Shown: piece by piece, positions 20,779 to 34,100 of the stretch | Layout of the letters: every line of letters starts with the position of its first letter | Position numbering within the stretch: the first letter of the stretch is position 1 | Assembly (NCBI RefSeq): GCF_026210795.1 | Contig: NC_089437.1 | Span: 4,526,001-4,590,000 of the forward strand | Length of the DNA: 64,000 nucleotides | Direction of reading: 5' to 3' | Origin: Rhizophagus irregularis | Lineage: Eukaryota > Glomeromycota > Glomeromycetes > Glomerales > Glomeraceae | Notes under the pieces: generated by a model | Seen by the model: the letters and a program-made list of their open reading frames with translations, nothing else | Database searches by the model: none | What the model was told of the DNA's origin: nothing | Program-made: the position numbers and the translations under genes

Positions 20779-23700
20779 ATGCCATTTCTTTGTTCTTGTC
20801 GTATTTGTAAAATAAATTCTAAAGATGGTAACGGAAAGTGGTTGTCTACTAGAAAAACTTTTAAAAAACATCAAAAAAGAGAAAAAGCAAATATTGAAAA
20901 AATTAATGAATCTGAAGCAGAAAGCGGATCAGAAACAAAAAGCGATAGTGAATCAATTTCAAGTTGTAACGCAGCTGAAAAAAGAAAGTTCGAAGACGAT
21001 GAATCGGATAAATCAGATACAAGTTCAGAAAGCAATATTTCAAATAACGATCATGTTCCTGTAATTTTAAAAGACATACCAAAAAGGTAATTAATTAATT
21101 GTTTTATAAAAAAAAGTAAATTTTACTTTTATTAAACATTATTGTTATAATAATACTTTAATAATCATCAAAATCATGTTAATTGCAGATCAGAAGATTA
21201 TGATGATGACGATAGCGATGAGCCATTTCTTGACAACGAAGATTATAATAATGGTAATCCAATTCCTAATAACGAAGATTACGATAAGAATAGTGATAGG
21301 CAAAGTCTTGATAATAAAGATTGTGATGAAGAAGATGATAAAGGAGACATAGAAACTGAAAGTGATTGTTCACAAACAAGTGCATATATTTCTGAAGAGA
21401 ATGATGAATTAACAGATGATGATAAAGAATTTGAGGAATCTGAAATGACAAACATAAACGATGGTACAGTTAATACTATGTTTATTGATTTTAATTTTGA
21501 TAGAATAATAATATTTATTTATTTTAGATGAATTGATTCAAGGTTTACGTCTTTTACATACAAAAGTACTCCATTCAATATCTGACATCGCATTCAACAA
21601 AATACTTGATAATGTTAATTCTAATTTAACAATCTATAAGTTGAAAAAAAAATCAATAGCATAGTTCCTTTTGAACCTCATAGATACGATACTTGCAAAA
21701 ACAGTTGTATTGCATTTACATCATCATATGAAAATTTAGCCAGTTGCCCTATTTGTGGTGAAAACAGATTTGATGATAATGGCAAACCTGTAAATACAAC
21801 ATTTTTTTTTTCGGTAAAAGAACGCCTAATAATTCAATACAAGAATAAAGAAAGAGCCGAAGAATTACAATATAGAAGTAATTATTCCCAAAACAAAGGA
21901 GAGGAGGAAATATATGCTGATATCTTTGATGGATTGTGAGTATAATTTAATTACTAAAGTAAATTTTTTTTAAAAAAAAGGCCATTAAAATATGTTTCTT
22001 TCAATAGGTTATATAAGGATTTATTACAAAGGGGTTTTTTTAAAGATGAACGGGATATTGCACTATCTGGGACATGTGATGGATATCAGATCTTTGAACA
22101 ACGAACCGATGATTGTTGGGTCATCTTATTAATAAATAATAATCTTCATCCTTCTATTCGTGTAAAAAAAGAAAATCTACTGGTAACAATGATAATACCA
22201 GGTCCCCGTTCGCCAAAGAATTTTAATTCTTTTTTATGCCCTCTTATAAAAGAATTACAAGAACTTGAAGGTATAGCTAATTTTAATATCTAATAAAAAT
22301 GTATTTTTTCTATAATTGAAATTTTATTTTGTTAAATATTATAGAAGGAGTTCAATGTATAGATGGACGAACAAATGAACCTTTTATTTTACGCGCACAT
22401 TTATTAACATGGACGGGGGATGTTCCAGCGTTAAGCAAAAGCTTAAACCTCTCTGGACACAATTCGTATAAAGGTTGTCGTTTTTGTATGATAAAAGGGA
22501 CTTGTCACCCATCAAATAAACACATATACTATCCATCATCTGCTTTTTGCAATATAAGAAATCATGATGACACGATCAATATGGGAAAATTAATTGAAGA
22601 AGAAACGAATAAAGATCGAAAAGATGAAATGATCAGAGAAACAGGTATGATTTTCTTGAGAAAAAAGTAAAAGTATACTTACATCTCTGTATTAATTATT
22701 ATTACTTTACTATACAGGAATTAAAGGGTCCAGTGAATTGTTAAAATTACAAACATTATTATTTCCATGGTCTTTCCCAACAGATATAATGCATTTATTC
22801 TTCGAGAATGTGGCACCGTCAATGTATGCACATTGGAGTGGAAAATTTTTTTATAACAATCTATTATTGTCTAGTGATTATGAGTTATCAAAATCACAGT
22901 GGGAAAGTATTGGCATACAAATGGAAAAAGTAAAAAAAGATATGCCTATTGAAATTGGTCGCCCTCCACGTGACATATTTAAATATCATAATGGTTACAA
23001 AGCGGTAGAATGGAGAAATTGGATAATTTTATTTTCATTACCATTACTAAAGGTGTATCTGGATAAAAGGTATTTTAATAAAAAGTAAAAAGTTAAATTA
23101 ATACATTTTTAAATTTTTTTAACTAATCAAAAAGTAAATTTTACTTTTCGTTACATAATAGGCATCTTCAAGGATGGGCAAACTTTGTGAAGTTTGTAAA
23201 GCTTTGTTTAGAACCTGAAATATCTGAAGAACAAATTGATGATGTACAAATTTTGCTTAAAAAATTTTCAGATTATTATGAAAGGTAATGATTTCTGTCT
23301 TATAATTTATAATTGTATAATAATTAAAATAATGATTAATTATTTTAGAGAGTATTATCAGAATAATGGCCAACGTTTAGCAGCATGTAAGATAAGTTTC
23401 CATTACCTCTTACATGTAGCAGATTCTATTAAATATTGTGGCCCTAGTTGGACCCATTGGCAGTTTCCTATGGAAAGGGTGTGTGGTATATTACAACCAC
23501 TCATTAAATCAAAGATCAAGCCATATAGCAACCTTGCAAATATGCTTACTTTGTTACAGCAATTTTATATGTTACCATTTTTTTCTATCTCAAAAGCTAT
23601 TTTCAAAGAAAACCCGCTAAAACAATGGAGTAAGGAACGGGTCTTTAGTACTGAAGGGTATGAAGAAGAATTTTATTCCCTTCTACTCAATATTCTCTGC

Positions 23701-24386
23701 TAAGCCAAGAACACAAACATCTGATTAAATTTTACGAAGGATCAAGCAATATAAATCGTAATGATTTAGAAATGGTAATATAAAGCTTTATTTTATTTAA
23801 TTTTAAATTCATCATTACAATAACAAAATAATTTCGTTTTTTAGGAGGTTAATAATTATGGTGTAAGATATGGAAGATTAAGAACTTCAGATGGACAATA
23901 TATTAGTAGCTGTTGTATAAAAAGAAATAATAAAATTGCAAGAAATAATTATTGTCTTTCAGGTAAAATTTATAATCTTTGATTACTATCATTGCTATTT
24001 TTTTATTTTTTTGATATAATTTTAATATTGATTTTATATTTTATTTATAAATATTTTTAGATAAGACGCACAATAGATAAACTTGCCCACAGACCCAATG
24101 CGCCTCCTCAACTCGTTATTGTAGATATATATGGAATCGTAAATTATTATCTTGTCCTACTTGAATTCAACCATCAGGTTTACATGTTAAATACGTACAA
24201 TTAACATCAAAAATTGTAGAAGATGAATATGGATGTAAACATTTTACTCAATTCAGATCAAAAGAATTTATCGATGTAAGATGTTTAGATCATTGTATAG
24301 GTTTTGCTAAAATAGATAATAGATATTATATAATTGATAAAGAAAATGCATTTGATGACTCTAATTGGGAAAATATTGGGCATTGA
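20779..24386 (+). mobile_element. tnp2/DUF4218 (Plavaka-like, CACTA group) transposase, decayed
   Basis: About ten exons. The N-terminus has a Cys-rich motif (CSCRICK...H) and an acidic Ser/Asp/Glu region (exon 1 ends 21,086 at IPKR). Then come a C..C zinc pair set (CPICGENRF, about 21,735), the first catalytic-type Asp (GTCDGYQIFEQ, about 22,070), IPGPRSP, CRFCMIKG, the second Asp (PTDIMHLFFENV, about 22,780) and the Glu (QFPMERVCG, about 23,465), as in tnp2-family DDE enzymes that cut DNA at element ends. The C-terminal part runs to TGA at 24,384-24,386 (ENIGH). Lesions: a poly-A frameshift near 21,650, a one-base deletion near 23,680 (after EEEFYS) and another near 24,180. Three frameshifts make it inactive unless they are sequencing errors. 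Terminal inverted repeats were not located. A KDZ transposase is less likely because the DPMH/ERxxG blocks are of tnp2 type. Confidence 0.75.
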
Positions 24387-24910
24387 TTTCTTGCAGCAGT
24401 TCGCACTTATAATAAAACTTTTTATGTTCTAGTAAAAAACCCGATAATTAAGAATATTTGTTGTATATTGATTAATTTCTAAAAATAGCTAAACACGAAT
24501 AAGATTATCCCATTAACTTTATTTGTATCTAAAAATAGTTAAACACGGATAAGCGATGATGAAATAGATGAAATACCTATTATAAGCAAAACATTTCACT
24601 GTTTTTTTATTTTACTTTTCTCTTTTCTGATAAAATATTGGTAATAAGTCTATGTTATTCTGGTAATAAGTCTATATTATTTATAAACTTACTGACGAAA
24701 AATATTTTACCAGGAATAAAGGATACAAGATACAAAACCTTGAATTTCTGGAATTAGAAAGTTTTAATTAACCCTACTTAGAAGAGAAGCTGACTATATT
24801 ACAGGGAGAGACGGTATGAATACATAAATTTTCCACCACAATATCAATTATCCAATAGTTAGTTACTGTCGAAATTAATATTAACTGATTCTTTTATTTT
24901 TTCTATTTTA

Positions 24911-25408
24911 ATGTAGCCGTGTCAGGTGTTAACTGTAGAATGTAGACGTGTATAAGTATTTTTTTATGTTTATTAACAGGTATGCATCAAACTTTATTGT
25001 ATTGGATTTAAAATTAAATAATTAAATTACTAATATACCTTTTTCCCCTCTTTAACAAGTACATTAAATTAAATAGGTCCGTGTCGAGGTGTTAATTGTA
25101 GACGTGTATAAGTATTTTTTACTTAAAAATTATGTTTATTAAACAGGTATGCATCAAACTTTATTGTATTGGATTTAAAATTAAATAACTAAATTACTAA
25201 TATAACTTTTTCCCTCTTTAACAAGTACATTAAATTAAATAGGTCCGTGTCGAGGTGTTAATTGTAGACGTGTATAAGTATTTTTTACTTAAAAATTATG
25301 TTTATTAAACAGGTATGCATCAAACTTTATTGTATTGGATTTAAAATTAAATAACTAAATTACTAATATAACTTTTTCCCCTCTTTAATAAAGACATTAA
25401 ATTAAATG
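24911..25408. repeat. Tandem repeat, 166-base unit, three copies
   Basis: Units start at about 24,911, 25,075 and 25,241, each containing gtgtcgaggtgttaattgta and caggtatgcatcaaacttta. Copies 2 and 3 are almost identical; copy 1 is more diverged. The array lies about 500 bases downstream of the decayed transposase. No coding capacity. Confidence 0.8.
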
Positions 25409-26520
25409 GGTCTCGAGTTATTGTGTAATGGGTATGAAAAATAAGTTTTCCTAACTGTATCTTCTTTTCTTTATTTATTTTATTCTTTATTTATTTTCGT
25501 TTTATATAGTTTCAGAAATATGAAATTAAACATTTTACTTTACTATAGAAATTATTTGTATCATTGGTTATTAGCATAGCCTTTAAAATGTACACGAATT
25601 ATTATTGAAATATAATCAAATCATATCGATATTGTATTTATATACTAAAAATATCATTATTATCAAATGTAAAAATGTAATTAAAATAATCTTTAATGCA
25701 AGTAAAAATGTATGCTATTTTTAATTAAAAGATACATAAAATATTATTTTATTTGAACTAAATTGACCTTTAAAACTACTAAAAATATATGTTATTTCTA
25801 ATTGAAATATTATTAAAATATATGCAAAATACAATTGAATCATATTTATAATACACTGAAAATGGGCTTTAAATATACTTAAATATATATAATAACACGA
25901 AATAAAATTATCCCTGAAATTAAGTAGAAATTAATGACATAAAATTTGCACTTAAAATATACTTAAAGAGGCAAAATTTAAGGGTGTTTTATGAGCTTTT
26001 TACATATTAAATACAGTATATTTAAACATAATTTTAGCATTATTTATGGATATAAATATCTTACATAAAATATACTAAAATTATATTTAATTTATACTTA
26101 TAATATACATGATTATATAGTTAAATATTCTTAAAATTCAGTATATTTTCAGTATATTTTCAGTATGCGATTTTTCTTACTAGGCTGGCCAAAAATTAAT
26201 ATAATTTTGACCAGAATTATACTTAAAACTTTATTATATCACAACTCCACCAATATTAATTATAGAGAGATAATCTTACTACCATTCAATTCATCATGAT
26301 GAGACAATTCTAATAGTATAAAATACATCAAAATCTAATCACTAGATTAATTTCTGGAATCTGGAATTAAAAAATATTAATAGTTTTTGTATAATAATTC
26401 TGCCAATATTGATCTTAGAGAGACGATCTTACTACCATTCGATTTGTCTTGATGAGATAATTCCAAGAGCTATTAATTATTTTATTACTAGGTACTGAGA
26501 AATTTAGCAAAATATTAAAT
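25409..26520. other. Gene-free AT-rich stretch with repeat words
   Basis: Contains repeated (t)aaaatatactta and cagtatattttcagtatatt words (25,860-26,170), related to those at 8.9-9.3 kb. Two copies of a ~45-base segment with agagataatcttactaccatt / agagacgatcttactaccatt lie near 26,262 and 26,415. No gene seen. Confidence 0.45.
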
Positions 26521-26894
26521 GGCGCAGTAAACGTAAATCAAGAAATATTATAATACTGATGTTTAACATTTTGTTGAATAACTCATTAGCCAGTGATTGT
26601 AAAAGAATAAAACTACCACTATTCGATTTGTTTCAGTAAGACGATTCTAATAAGCTATGGTACATTTTTATATGATTATTAGATGCCAAGTTATTTAATA
26701 TATTTTTTGTATAACTATGATTATAAATGGTTTTTTTTAATATAAAATTTTTAAGGATAGGTGTAATAGTGACTATAGATAGATTGTAACTATATAGAAT
26801 AGATTTTAATAATAAAGTATTTTGAACATTCAACTAGTGTGACTATATAGTAAAATGTGACTATAACAGGAGTAACTATAAAGAAAGTTGACTG
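26521..26894 (-). repeat. Mariner-type repeat copy 2 (inverse of 5,910-6,291)
   Basis: Ends at gttgactg followed by TA, matching in reverse the start of 5,910-6,291. The two segments are colinear in opposite orientation over about 375 bases. No transposase is present. Confidence 0.6.
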
Positions 26895-27252
26895 TATAAC
26901 TTAAGATAGAAACATAGTAATGTAATAATATAGTAATATAGTAATAACTTGATTAATTTCATTATGTATTAGTGAATGATGTTCATATACTTTGTATTTA
27001 TTTTTGCATGTATTAATAAAATTCTTTACAGCAAAAGTAATCAGTGTGTCATATACATAATTATTTATTTTGAATATTTAGTATATAATAATGTTATGAA
27101 ATGGAAACACAATTTTTTTTAACTAATTTAATAATTATCGCAAGAAGAAAAGAATTCTAAAAAATTAAATGAGGTAAAGTATCCTATATAGTATATACTA
27201 ATTTATTTGTTATAAATTTTAATAATATAAGTTGATTTGATCAATTTTTTTT

Positions 27253-27949
27253 CACTTCTAAACCATATCTCCAAATCCTTACAGCGTAAATAGCTTTTTT
27301 TACTGGTATCACATAATTTTGCAAATCATTAGGAGGTGATTTGAAAAATCATTCTAATTCTTTTAACGCTTCTTCTTCAGTTTGTGACTTTTTCAAATAA
27401 AATTCGGCATTACTTTTCCATTTCAATTTCAATAAAAGCTCAAAATCTTCAAGCATAATACTAACTTTGTTTAAAACTTTCATTAATAGTTGAATATATA
27501 GAATTGCATTTTACACAAAATTTGCCTTTTTATTTTTTATTTTGATAGAGAATGCATATTTTATATTGACCCAAGCATCTGAACCATTTACATTTTCCTT
27601 TTTGCTAAGCTTAATAATTATTTCTTCTATCAGAACTGTAATCCAATTTTGGTAGTATAAAAATTCTGTATCTGCATGTGTATTTTCTAATAACTTTAAT
27701 ATTCCTTTGGTTGTAGAAAGGATATCCCACGTTATTTCATTTTAGTCTTTTATCATTTGTACCTTATAGTTTGAATTATCTACATGCTTTTTGAAGATCT
27801 TTGTCCCAATCTTTGTTTATTAAGTCTTCTGATAAGTAGCCGAGAATTTGTTCTTGTTCCTAATTCATAATAACCAAATCTTTTCCTAATATTTCATTTC
27901 AAGACTTCTTAACTTCTAAATTATGTTTAAATTCGTTAATAATATCCAT
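27253..27949 (-). pseudogene. Unknown protein-coding gene, decayed
   Basis: On the minus strand a protein-like text runs from ATG 27,949 (MDIINEFKHNLEVKKS) through ILGYLSEDLINKDWDKDLQKA, ITVLIEEIIIKLSKKENV, NGSDAWVNIKYAFSIKIK and LEDFELLLKLKWKSNAEF to VIPVKKAIYAVRIWRYGLEV, about 230 codons. It is interrupted by several stops (TGA, two TAG/TAA) and at least one frameshift, so it cannot be translated as it stands. Amino-acid composition and even codon text over 700 bases argue against chance. The family is not recognised. Confidence 0.5.
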
Positions 27950-29373
27950 ATTTTTTAATAAAAATTAATATACTGATAAACTCTTGCATAAACTTTTTGT
28001 AACTTGTTGTGACACAATACAGCAAATAATTAGCAAAAAAAAATTTATCAGTACATGAAAAAAAATGACTAACTCTGACGAATTCTCAGGTTATTTATTA
28101 AAAAAAGGTGAATTAATGATTTTTTAAAACAACAAATTATAACAAATAATAGCTAAATTTTTTAAATTGAAATATCTTTTTATCCATTAACCCTAGAAAT
28201 ATAAAATTACCACCATTTGGTGCATAAGAAGAATCTGATAGAAATAAAATTGTTCTTTTACAAATATTATGTAACAGGATAACTTATAAAATCCAAAAAT
28301 TTATAAATTAATATAACTTTTTATTTATCAATTTTAGAGTTATGATTTTATTACCATTAAATGTGCCTAATCTAACAAATATAATTTCATCTTTTCTATG
28401 ATCACTAGATCTTAAGATATTTTAAAAATTCAAAAACTTTTAAAATTAACTTTAGCCCTTACAGTTTAAGGGATAATAAAATTTTCATATCAAATTAAAT
28501 TTATTAAATCAAATTACATAATATCTCTTGCCCCGGAATGTAATAAACATGAAAACAAATATAAAATATTTTAAAATATTTAAATATTTTATGTTAAATA
28601 TTTTGTTATAGAGCAAGAATTTTAATCTTTAGCAAATCATATGATATTTGATAATGAATAATTGGTATCTCCATCATGTAATGGCAATGTATATTATTTC
28701 ATTAAATAAAGCATTAATGTATTGGCTTCCATTAATTTTTTACATGGTTTCGCTACTGATATAAAATAAGTCGATTTGCTAATTTCTTGTCAAAAAGTCA
28801 CGTGTATACTGTATAATGTAATGGTTGGATCACACGAATTATACCCAATCTTGTTGGCCTAAATCAATACAACAAAGCTTCAATTTTCAGATTTAAAGCA
28901 GGCATTAAAAAATCACATTACTTTAATAGTTATTTTAGTATACCCATTCAGACATAACTGACATATTGGTTTCTGTATGTATGGGAGTGACATAATAATG
29001 CGTTAGATCATAACTGAGGGATTTCGTATATTGATTGATAACCTTAGATATTATCAAATTCGTTAGAAACTTTTGAGAAATTTATTAAATTTGAACTCTA
29101 TTTAAATTGGGATCAGGATTTATTTTATTTACAAAAAGTGTATATTAATTAATATTAGTGAAAAACTACCTAGAAATTTCAACAAACAATTGTTAAAAAA
29201 AAAAAAATATCCCAGATATTTTAGTCCTTATAAATTGTATTTTACTATAAAGATCTGTAATTTCAAGAAGTAAAACTTTCCAACTTATGAACATTTTTTG
29301 TAGGAATACAAAAATACAAAGGACTACAATGATCAAAATTAAATTCGGATTAAATTTTGTTAAAAATTATTAT
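27950..29373. other. Gene-free AT-rich stretch
   Basis: No protein-like frame. Possible remnants of the dispersed ~50-base 'TTACTACCATT' motif near 28,205 and 28,340. Nothing else recognised. Confidence 0.45.
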
Positions 29374-30740
29374 GCATTTTCTAGAATTCGTTTAATAAAA
29401 TTTAAGAGATATTAATTTTTCGAATTATTACATACATTTTTATAGAAATAAAGAAAATCTTTTTAAAAAAAAACAAAAAAAAAAATTTTTTTGAAAAAGT
29501 ACTCATAGAAACAGCTTATTTGATTTAAGGTAATCTCAACTTCAATTGGTTTTAAAAAAAAAAAGAGTGCATTTTCTAGAATTCGTTTAATAAATTTAAG
29601 CGGTGTTAATTTTCGAATTATTACAATTATTACATACATTTTAAGAAATTTCCCATCTTTCTGACCAAATTTTCTTTTTTTTTATAAACGTGTAAAAAGT
29701 ACTCATAAAAACGGCTTATTGAATAACCAGCTTATTTGAATTAGGGCAATCTCAAACTTCAATTATTAGTCTTGTATAATTTATGTTGACTATAAAGTAC
29801 TATAATTTCAACTCTTTAAGGAAAATCATAATCATCGTTCATTTTTTGTGGGAAAATGATATACCAATATCCTTACAAATCAAAATGAGGACTAATATAT
29901 ATGAAAACTTTGCCTAAAATTCTACGCGTTTTCTAGAATTCGTTTAATAAATTAAACGATGATAATTAATGCCGAATTATTATCTTATACATACATTTTC
30001 ATGAGATCAAGAATTTCCGTCAGACAAATTTTTTTTATAAACGTAAAAAAATATAAACGATTTTGTTGAATTATGAACATCTTAACTTTAGAATCTCAAT
30101 TAAAAGTCAATACACAAGGAAACTTTCCAAGTGTTTTACCGTAACATCCGTATTGACATCAGCCATTTTTTCGGGAAATATAAAACAAAAGTGGGGCTAG
30201 ATTGCATTTTCTAGAATAAATTAAGTGATATTAATTAATTTCCGACTTATTACATAAATGAGAATCAAGAAATTCTTTCTATCGAACAAATTTTTACGTA
30301 AAAAAGCATTCAAAAAACGGTTTATTAAATTAGAGACGTCTTAACTTCAGAATCTCAATTGAAAGTCAATACACATGGAAACTTTCCAAGTATTTTACCG
30401 TAACATCCGTATTGTCAATTTGTCATCAGCCATTTTTTCGGGAAATATAAAAACAAAGTGGGGCTAGACTTAAATCAAGCGATATTAATTACATACATTT
30501 TCATGGAAATCAAGAAATTCTTTTCCTATCGGACAAAATTTATAAAAGTAAAAAAAAAAAGTATTCAAAACGGTTTAATACAAGAAAACGTTCCAAGTGT
30601 TTAATGTAACATCCGTTATTGACATCAGCCATTTTTTCGGGAAATATAAAACAAAATGGGCTAGATTCTTAAGCGATATTAATTAATTTCCGATTATTAC
30701 TAAATACATACATTTTCATGAAAATCAAACGTTTTCCCGA
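29374..30740. repeat. Diverged satellite, 5-6 units of about 190-360 bases
   Basis: Units begin with a conserved head, (g)cattttctagaattcgttt, at about 29,374, 29,569, 29,926 and 30,204, and in shortened form (gggctagac/tt) near 30,470 and 30,660. Other conserved pieces are cgaattattacatacatttt, cagccattttttcgggaaat and aaactttccaagtgttttac. Later units are more alike than early ones. No coding sequence. Confidence 0.7.
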
Positions 30741-30872
30741 CTTTCCGATTTTTTTTATAAACGTTAGAAAAGTAACTTTTAGAAATTTTAGCTTATTAAA
30801 ATCAAAACCGAAATAATCCAAAATTTGATCATCCAAATTTACCAAATCGAATATTTGGACCTGGGTCACTTT

Positions 30873-30965
30873 GACGGGGAGTCAACGGGGAGTCAACGGG
30901 GAGTCAGCGGGAGTCAGCGGGAGTAACGGGAGTAACGGGAGTAATAGGTAACAAGTAGGTAACAG
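30873..30965 (+). repeat. G-rich minisatellite (ACGGGGAGTCA)n
   Basis: Units of 10-11 bases (acggggagtca, later gcgggagtca, acgggagta) in eight or more copies. The G-runs of 3-4 at regular 6-7 base spacing are compatible with G-quadruplex folding, a strong contrast to the AT-rich surroundings. Confidence 0.8.
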
Positions 30966-31027
30966 GAGTCAGGTAACTCAGAAAAATTTGATAGGTAAAT
31001 TTTAAATTTTTTTTGATACTGATACCA

Positions 31028-31140
31028 TAGAATGAATGAATGAAATTATGGAATAAATGAAATCATAGAATAAATGAAATCATGAAATAAATGAAATCAT
31101 AGAATTAGATGAAATCATGGAATCAATGAAATCATAGCTG
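31028..31140 (+). repeat. Tandem repeat (AATAAATGAAATCATAG)n
   Basis: About six copies of a 17-18 base unit, imperfect. It lies shortly after the G-rich minisatellite. Non-coding. Confidence 0.75.
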
Positions 31141-34100
31141 GGAATAAATTTTAAATTTGATAAGATAGTACCATAGTATCATAGCAGATAGTGGAAATAT
31201 TTAAACATATTTTAAATTTGATACCCCTAGTATAAAATTTTGATACCATGACGTAAATCTAATCTGGTATCATAAAGTAAAAAGTAAATTAATGTATCCT
31301 TTCATCTAATCTTGAAAAAAGATGCTTGTGAACTTTCTCTTTAAAAAGATCGGCCATTCATTTGTGAAAGTAAATTTAAAGTAAATTAAAGTTAATTAAA
31401 GTAAATTAAAGTAAATTTCACTTTTAATTTTAGAAAACTAATTACATTAGAACAAATATTTTCTAAATATTTAATCTTTTTTTTTTAAAGGAATGGATTT
31501 TCTTTGTAATGATCGGAATTATCTCAATTGGAAACATCCGACAAATGCGATTAAATAAAATTCAATAACTCCGAATAAAAATGTCGGAAGAAATTAATCA
31601 AAAAGAATTAAAGAATTTTATATATCGGGTGAATTAGGTCATATGAAAAGGACAAAAAGAGGAGAAAGTTTTGTACTGAAATATACCAAAAAAGAAAAAA
31701 AATAGGAGATATCGTATACCTAAAAAAAATTCCAAGCAATGATAAAAATAACTTTTTATTTTGACCTATAAATTTTGAACGCCAAATATTTATCCTTAAT
31801 TGGTAATACGAGCAATAATGCAGTAAAAAATGAATATTCTTTTAATTTCAAATTTAGGTATGATATAATTATTTTTGGCAAAGTCAATTTTTAATTTCCT
31901 AATAAGGCAGATCAACAATTAAATTAAAAATATGACGAAAGATAATTTAATTTTTGGATAAAAAAAATCCATTAATTAGGTAAAAAAAACATAACGCCTT
32001 ATCGCCCAGTTATAAGTCGCCCACTTTGTACACCAAAAAAAACTTTGATTTAAATGATTTATCCTGAAATCCTGATTATGTATGAAAAAGGTATAGGATT
32101 ATAAATATCACTTAATAAACTCAAATTGATATCTATTGTCTTTGGAAATGAAACAAAGAACTTTTATTGAAATCAGCTTACCTTTTAAAAAATAAAGAAA
32201 TTATCATTTGAAACACTCACTTAACCCATTGTTGACTTTCTAAAAAAGAAAACTCGATTAAGAGGAAAGAAACTAATCATATATGTAAATGTATATAATG
32301 TATATACTGCGACAACGTATAAAAAGTTGTATAGTATAAAAGATATTAACTTATTTTTAGTAAACAAAGCATATTATATTTTACATATTTTTTTACGAAT
32401 CAGCTGATTTTTTTTTGTTTCATTATAAGGTTAAAAAAAAGTATTAAACAAAAAGTGAATAAGAAATTTGTACAAACTGGCGTTTTAATAAAAAGGGATT
32501 GTTTCAAAAAAGCATTTTTTTTATTAAAATTTTATTAAATGATTGTTTAAAGCAAATCAGGTATTCAAAGGAAATCATGATTAACTTGGCATAAAAAATT
32601 TAGTATGGAAAAATTATTATTTTTAACGCCGATTTCAAACGATTTCATTGTTAACAACAATAAAGGGATAAAATTATGTATAATAAAGGTATTATATTAT
32701 GTTATATGAAGATATGAGCACATGTGGCGCATTTCAACATTTTGTATAATTGTATTATAAGTACAGTACATTCATGTCTCATTTTGGTGGCGTAAGTAAA
32801 TGAAATGCACGAGTACTCGGTCCAAGGGGATCGATCAACAATAAGAAATTCTTTATTGATTTGTAATACAACATTTTTTAGACCATCCCAATTGGGTTAA
32901 TAATTAATCCCTTTTGTCCACAAAATATTACTGCGGGAAATTTCAAAAGCAGAAGGTTTAATCGGTTTATCCGATGATTAGATGATGAGATGACGAATAT
33001 CAAAATATTATTTTTATATCAAGTATTTTCAAAATAGAGGATGCATTTACGCTATTTTGACACAATTCATACAGTAATACGGTAGATCCAAAATACAAGA
33101 GATAAAAAAAAGTTTATTTCTATTAATAAATTTTATTTTCGTGACATTATTTCCTTTTGTTATTGCTATGTATGTAAAATATATTCAGAAAAAGTTTAAC
33201 AATATAAATAATATAAAAAAAATATTTTTTAAACCAATAATTTTTTTTCTTACAAAAGTGTTGTCATTCGTTACATGGGAGAACAATTAACGTTAATGGT
33301 TTAACGCGTAACGCGTTATTCAAAAAAGGATAATTGTAAATCCTTCTAAACACTTTTGATACTTCTGATACTCATGATACGGCTGAATAATTGAATACAG
33401 TGATTACTTTTTTGTATTCTTGTATTCTAAGAGCAACATTTCAATATTATGTTAGAAGTTGGATTCCGTTACACAAGAATAATGAGTAATTTAAATTATG
33501 ACCAATAATGATAATTTCATTATATTTAAAATCGATTGTTTGACTTTTGGATATAATAAAATTTAATAAATTTTATAAATTTTTTTAATTTTTTTTTCGT
33601 GTAGTTGTAAGTTGATTAACTTTGCATATTAAAATATATAAAATTCTGATGTTATTTTTATTTTTTTATTTTTTATTTTTATTTTTTTTCTTTTTTGTTA
33701 AAAAAAAAAATAAAATAAAATAATAATAATAAATATGGATCAACATACCACTTACATTATTATACATTGCATTAAACGAGTTATAAACAAGTTTTTTCTA
33801 TTACATCTATAATACATGTAAAGTGATTTTAATATTGTCCATGTAACTAATGAGAATATTATAAGAAGTAATGGGTATCTAAATTTACAAACTCTTTTTT
33901 TTTTACATGTTTCGAATTTAAATTTACTAAAAGGCTTAAAAAAGATACGATTGGATATAAATTTTCAAAATATTTTGTATTAAATATTAAAAAAATATTA
34001 AAATCATATAAATCACACAATTTCACAATATTTTATAAAATGAATTAAACTTTATAAAGTAATTGACCGAGTCATAAAAATCTAATATGTACATATACGA

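Noticed and set aside
20779-24386. KDZ (Kyakuja-Dileera-Zisupton) transposase
   Set aside because: First considered because of Cys motifs and linkage with a TET/JBP-like gene, but the D-GYQIF, TDIMHLF and MERVCG blocks and the DUF4218-type region fit tnp2/Plavaka better.
29374-30740. CRISPR-like array
   Set aside because: Units are long, diverged and without regular short repeats and unique spacers; a eukaryotic satellite explains them.
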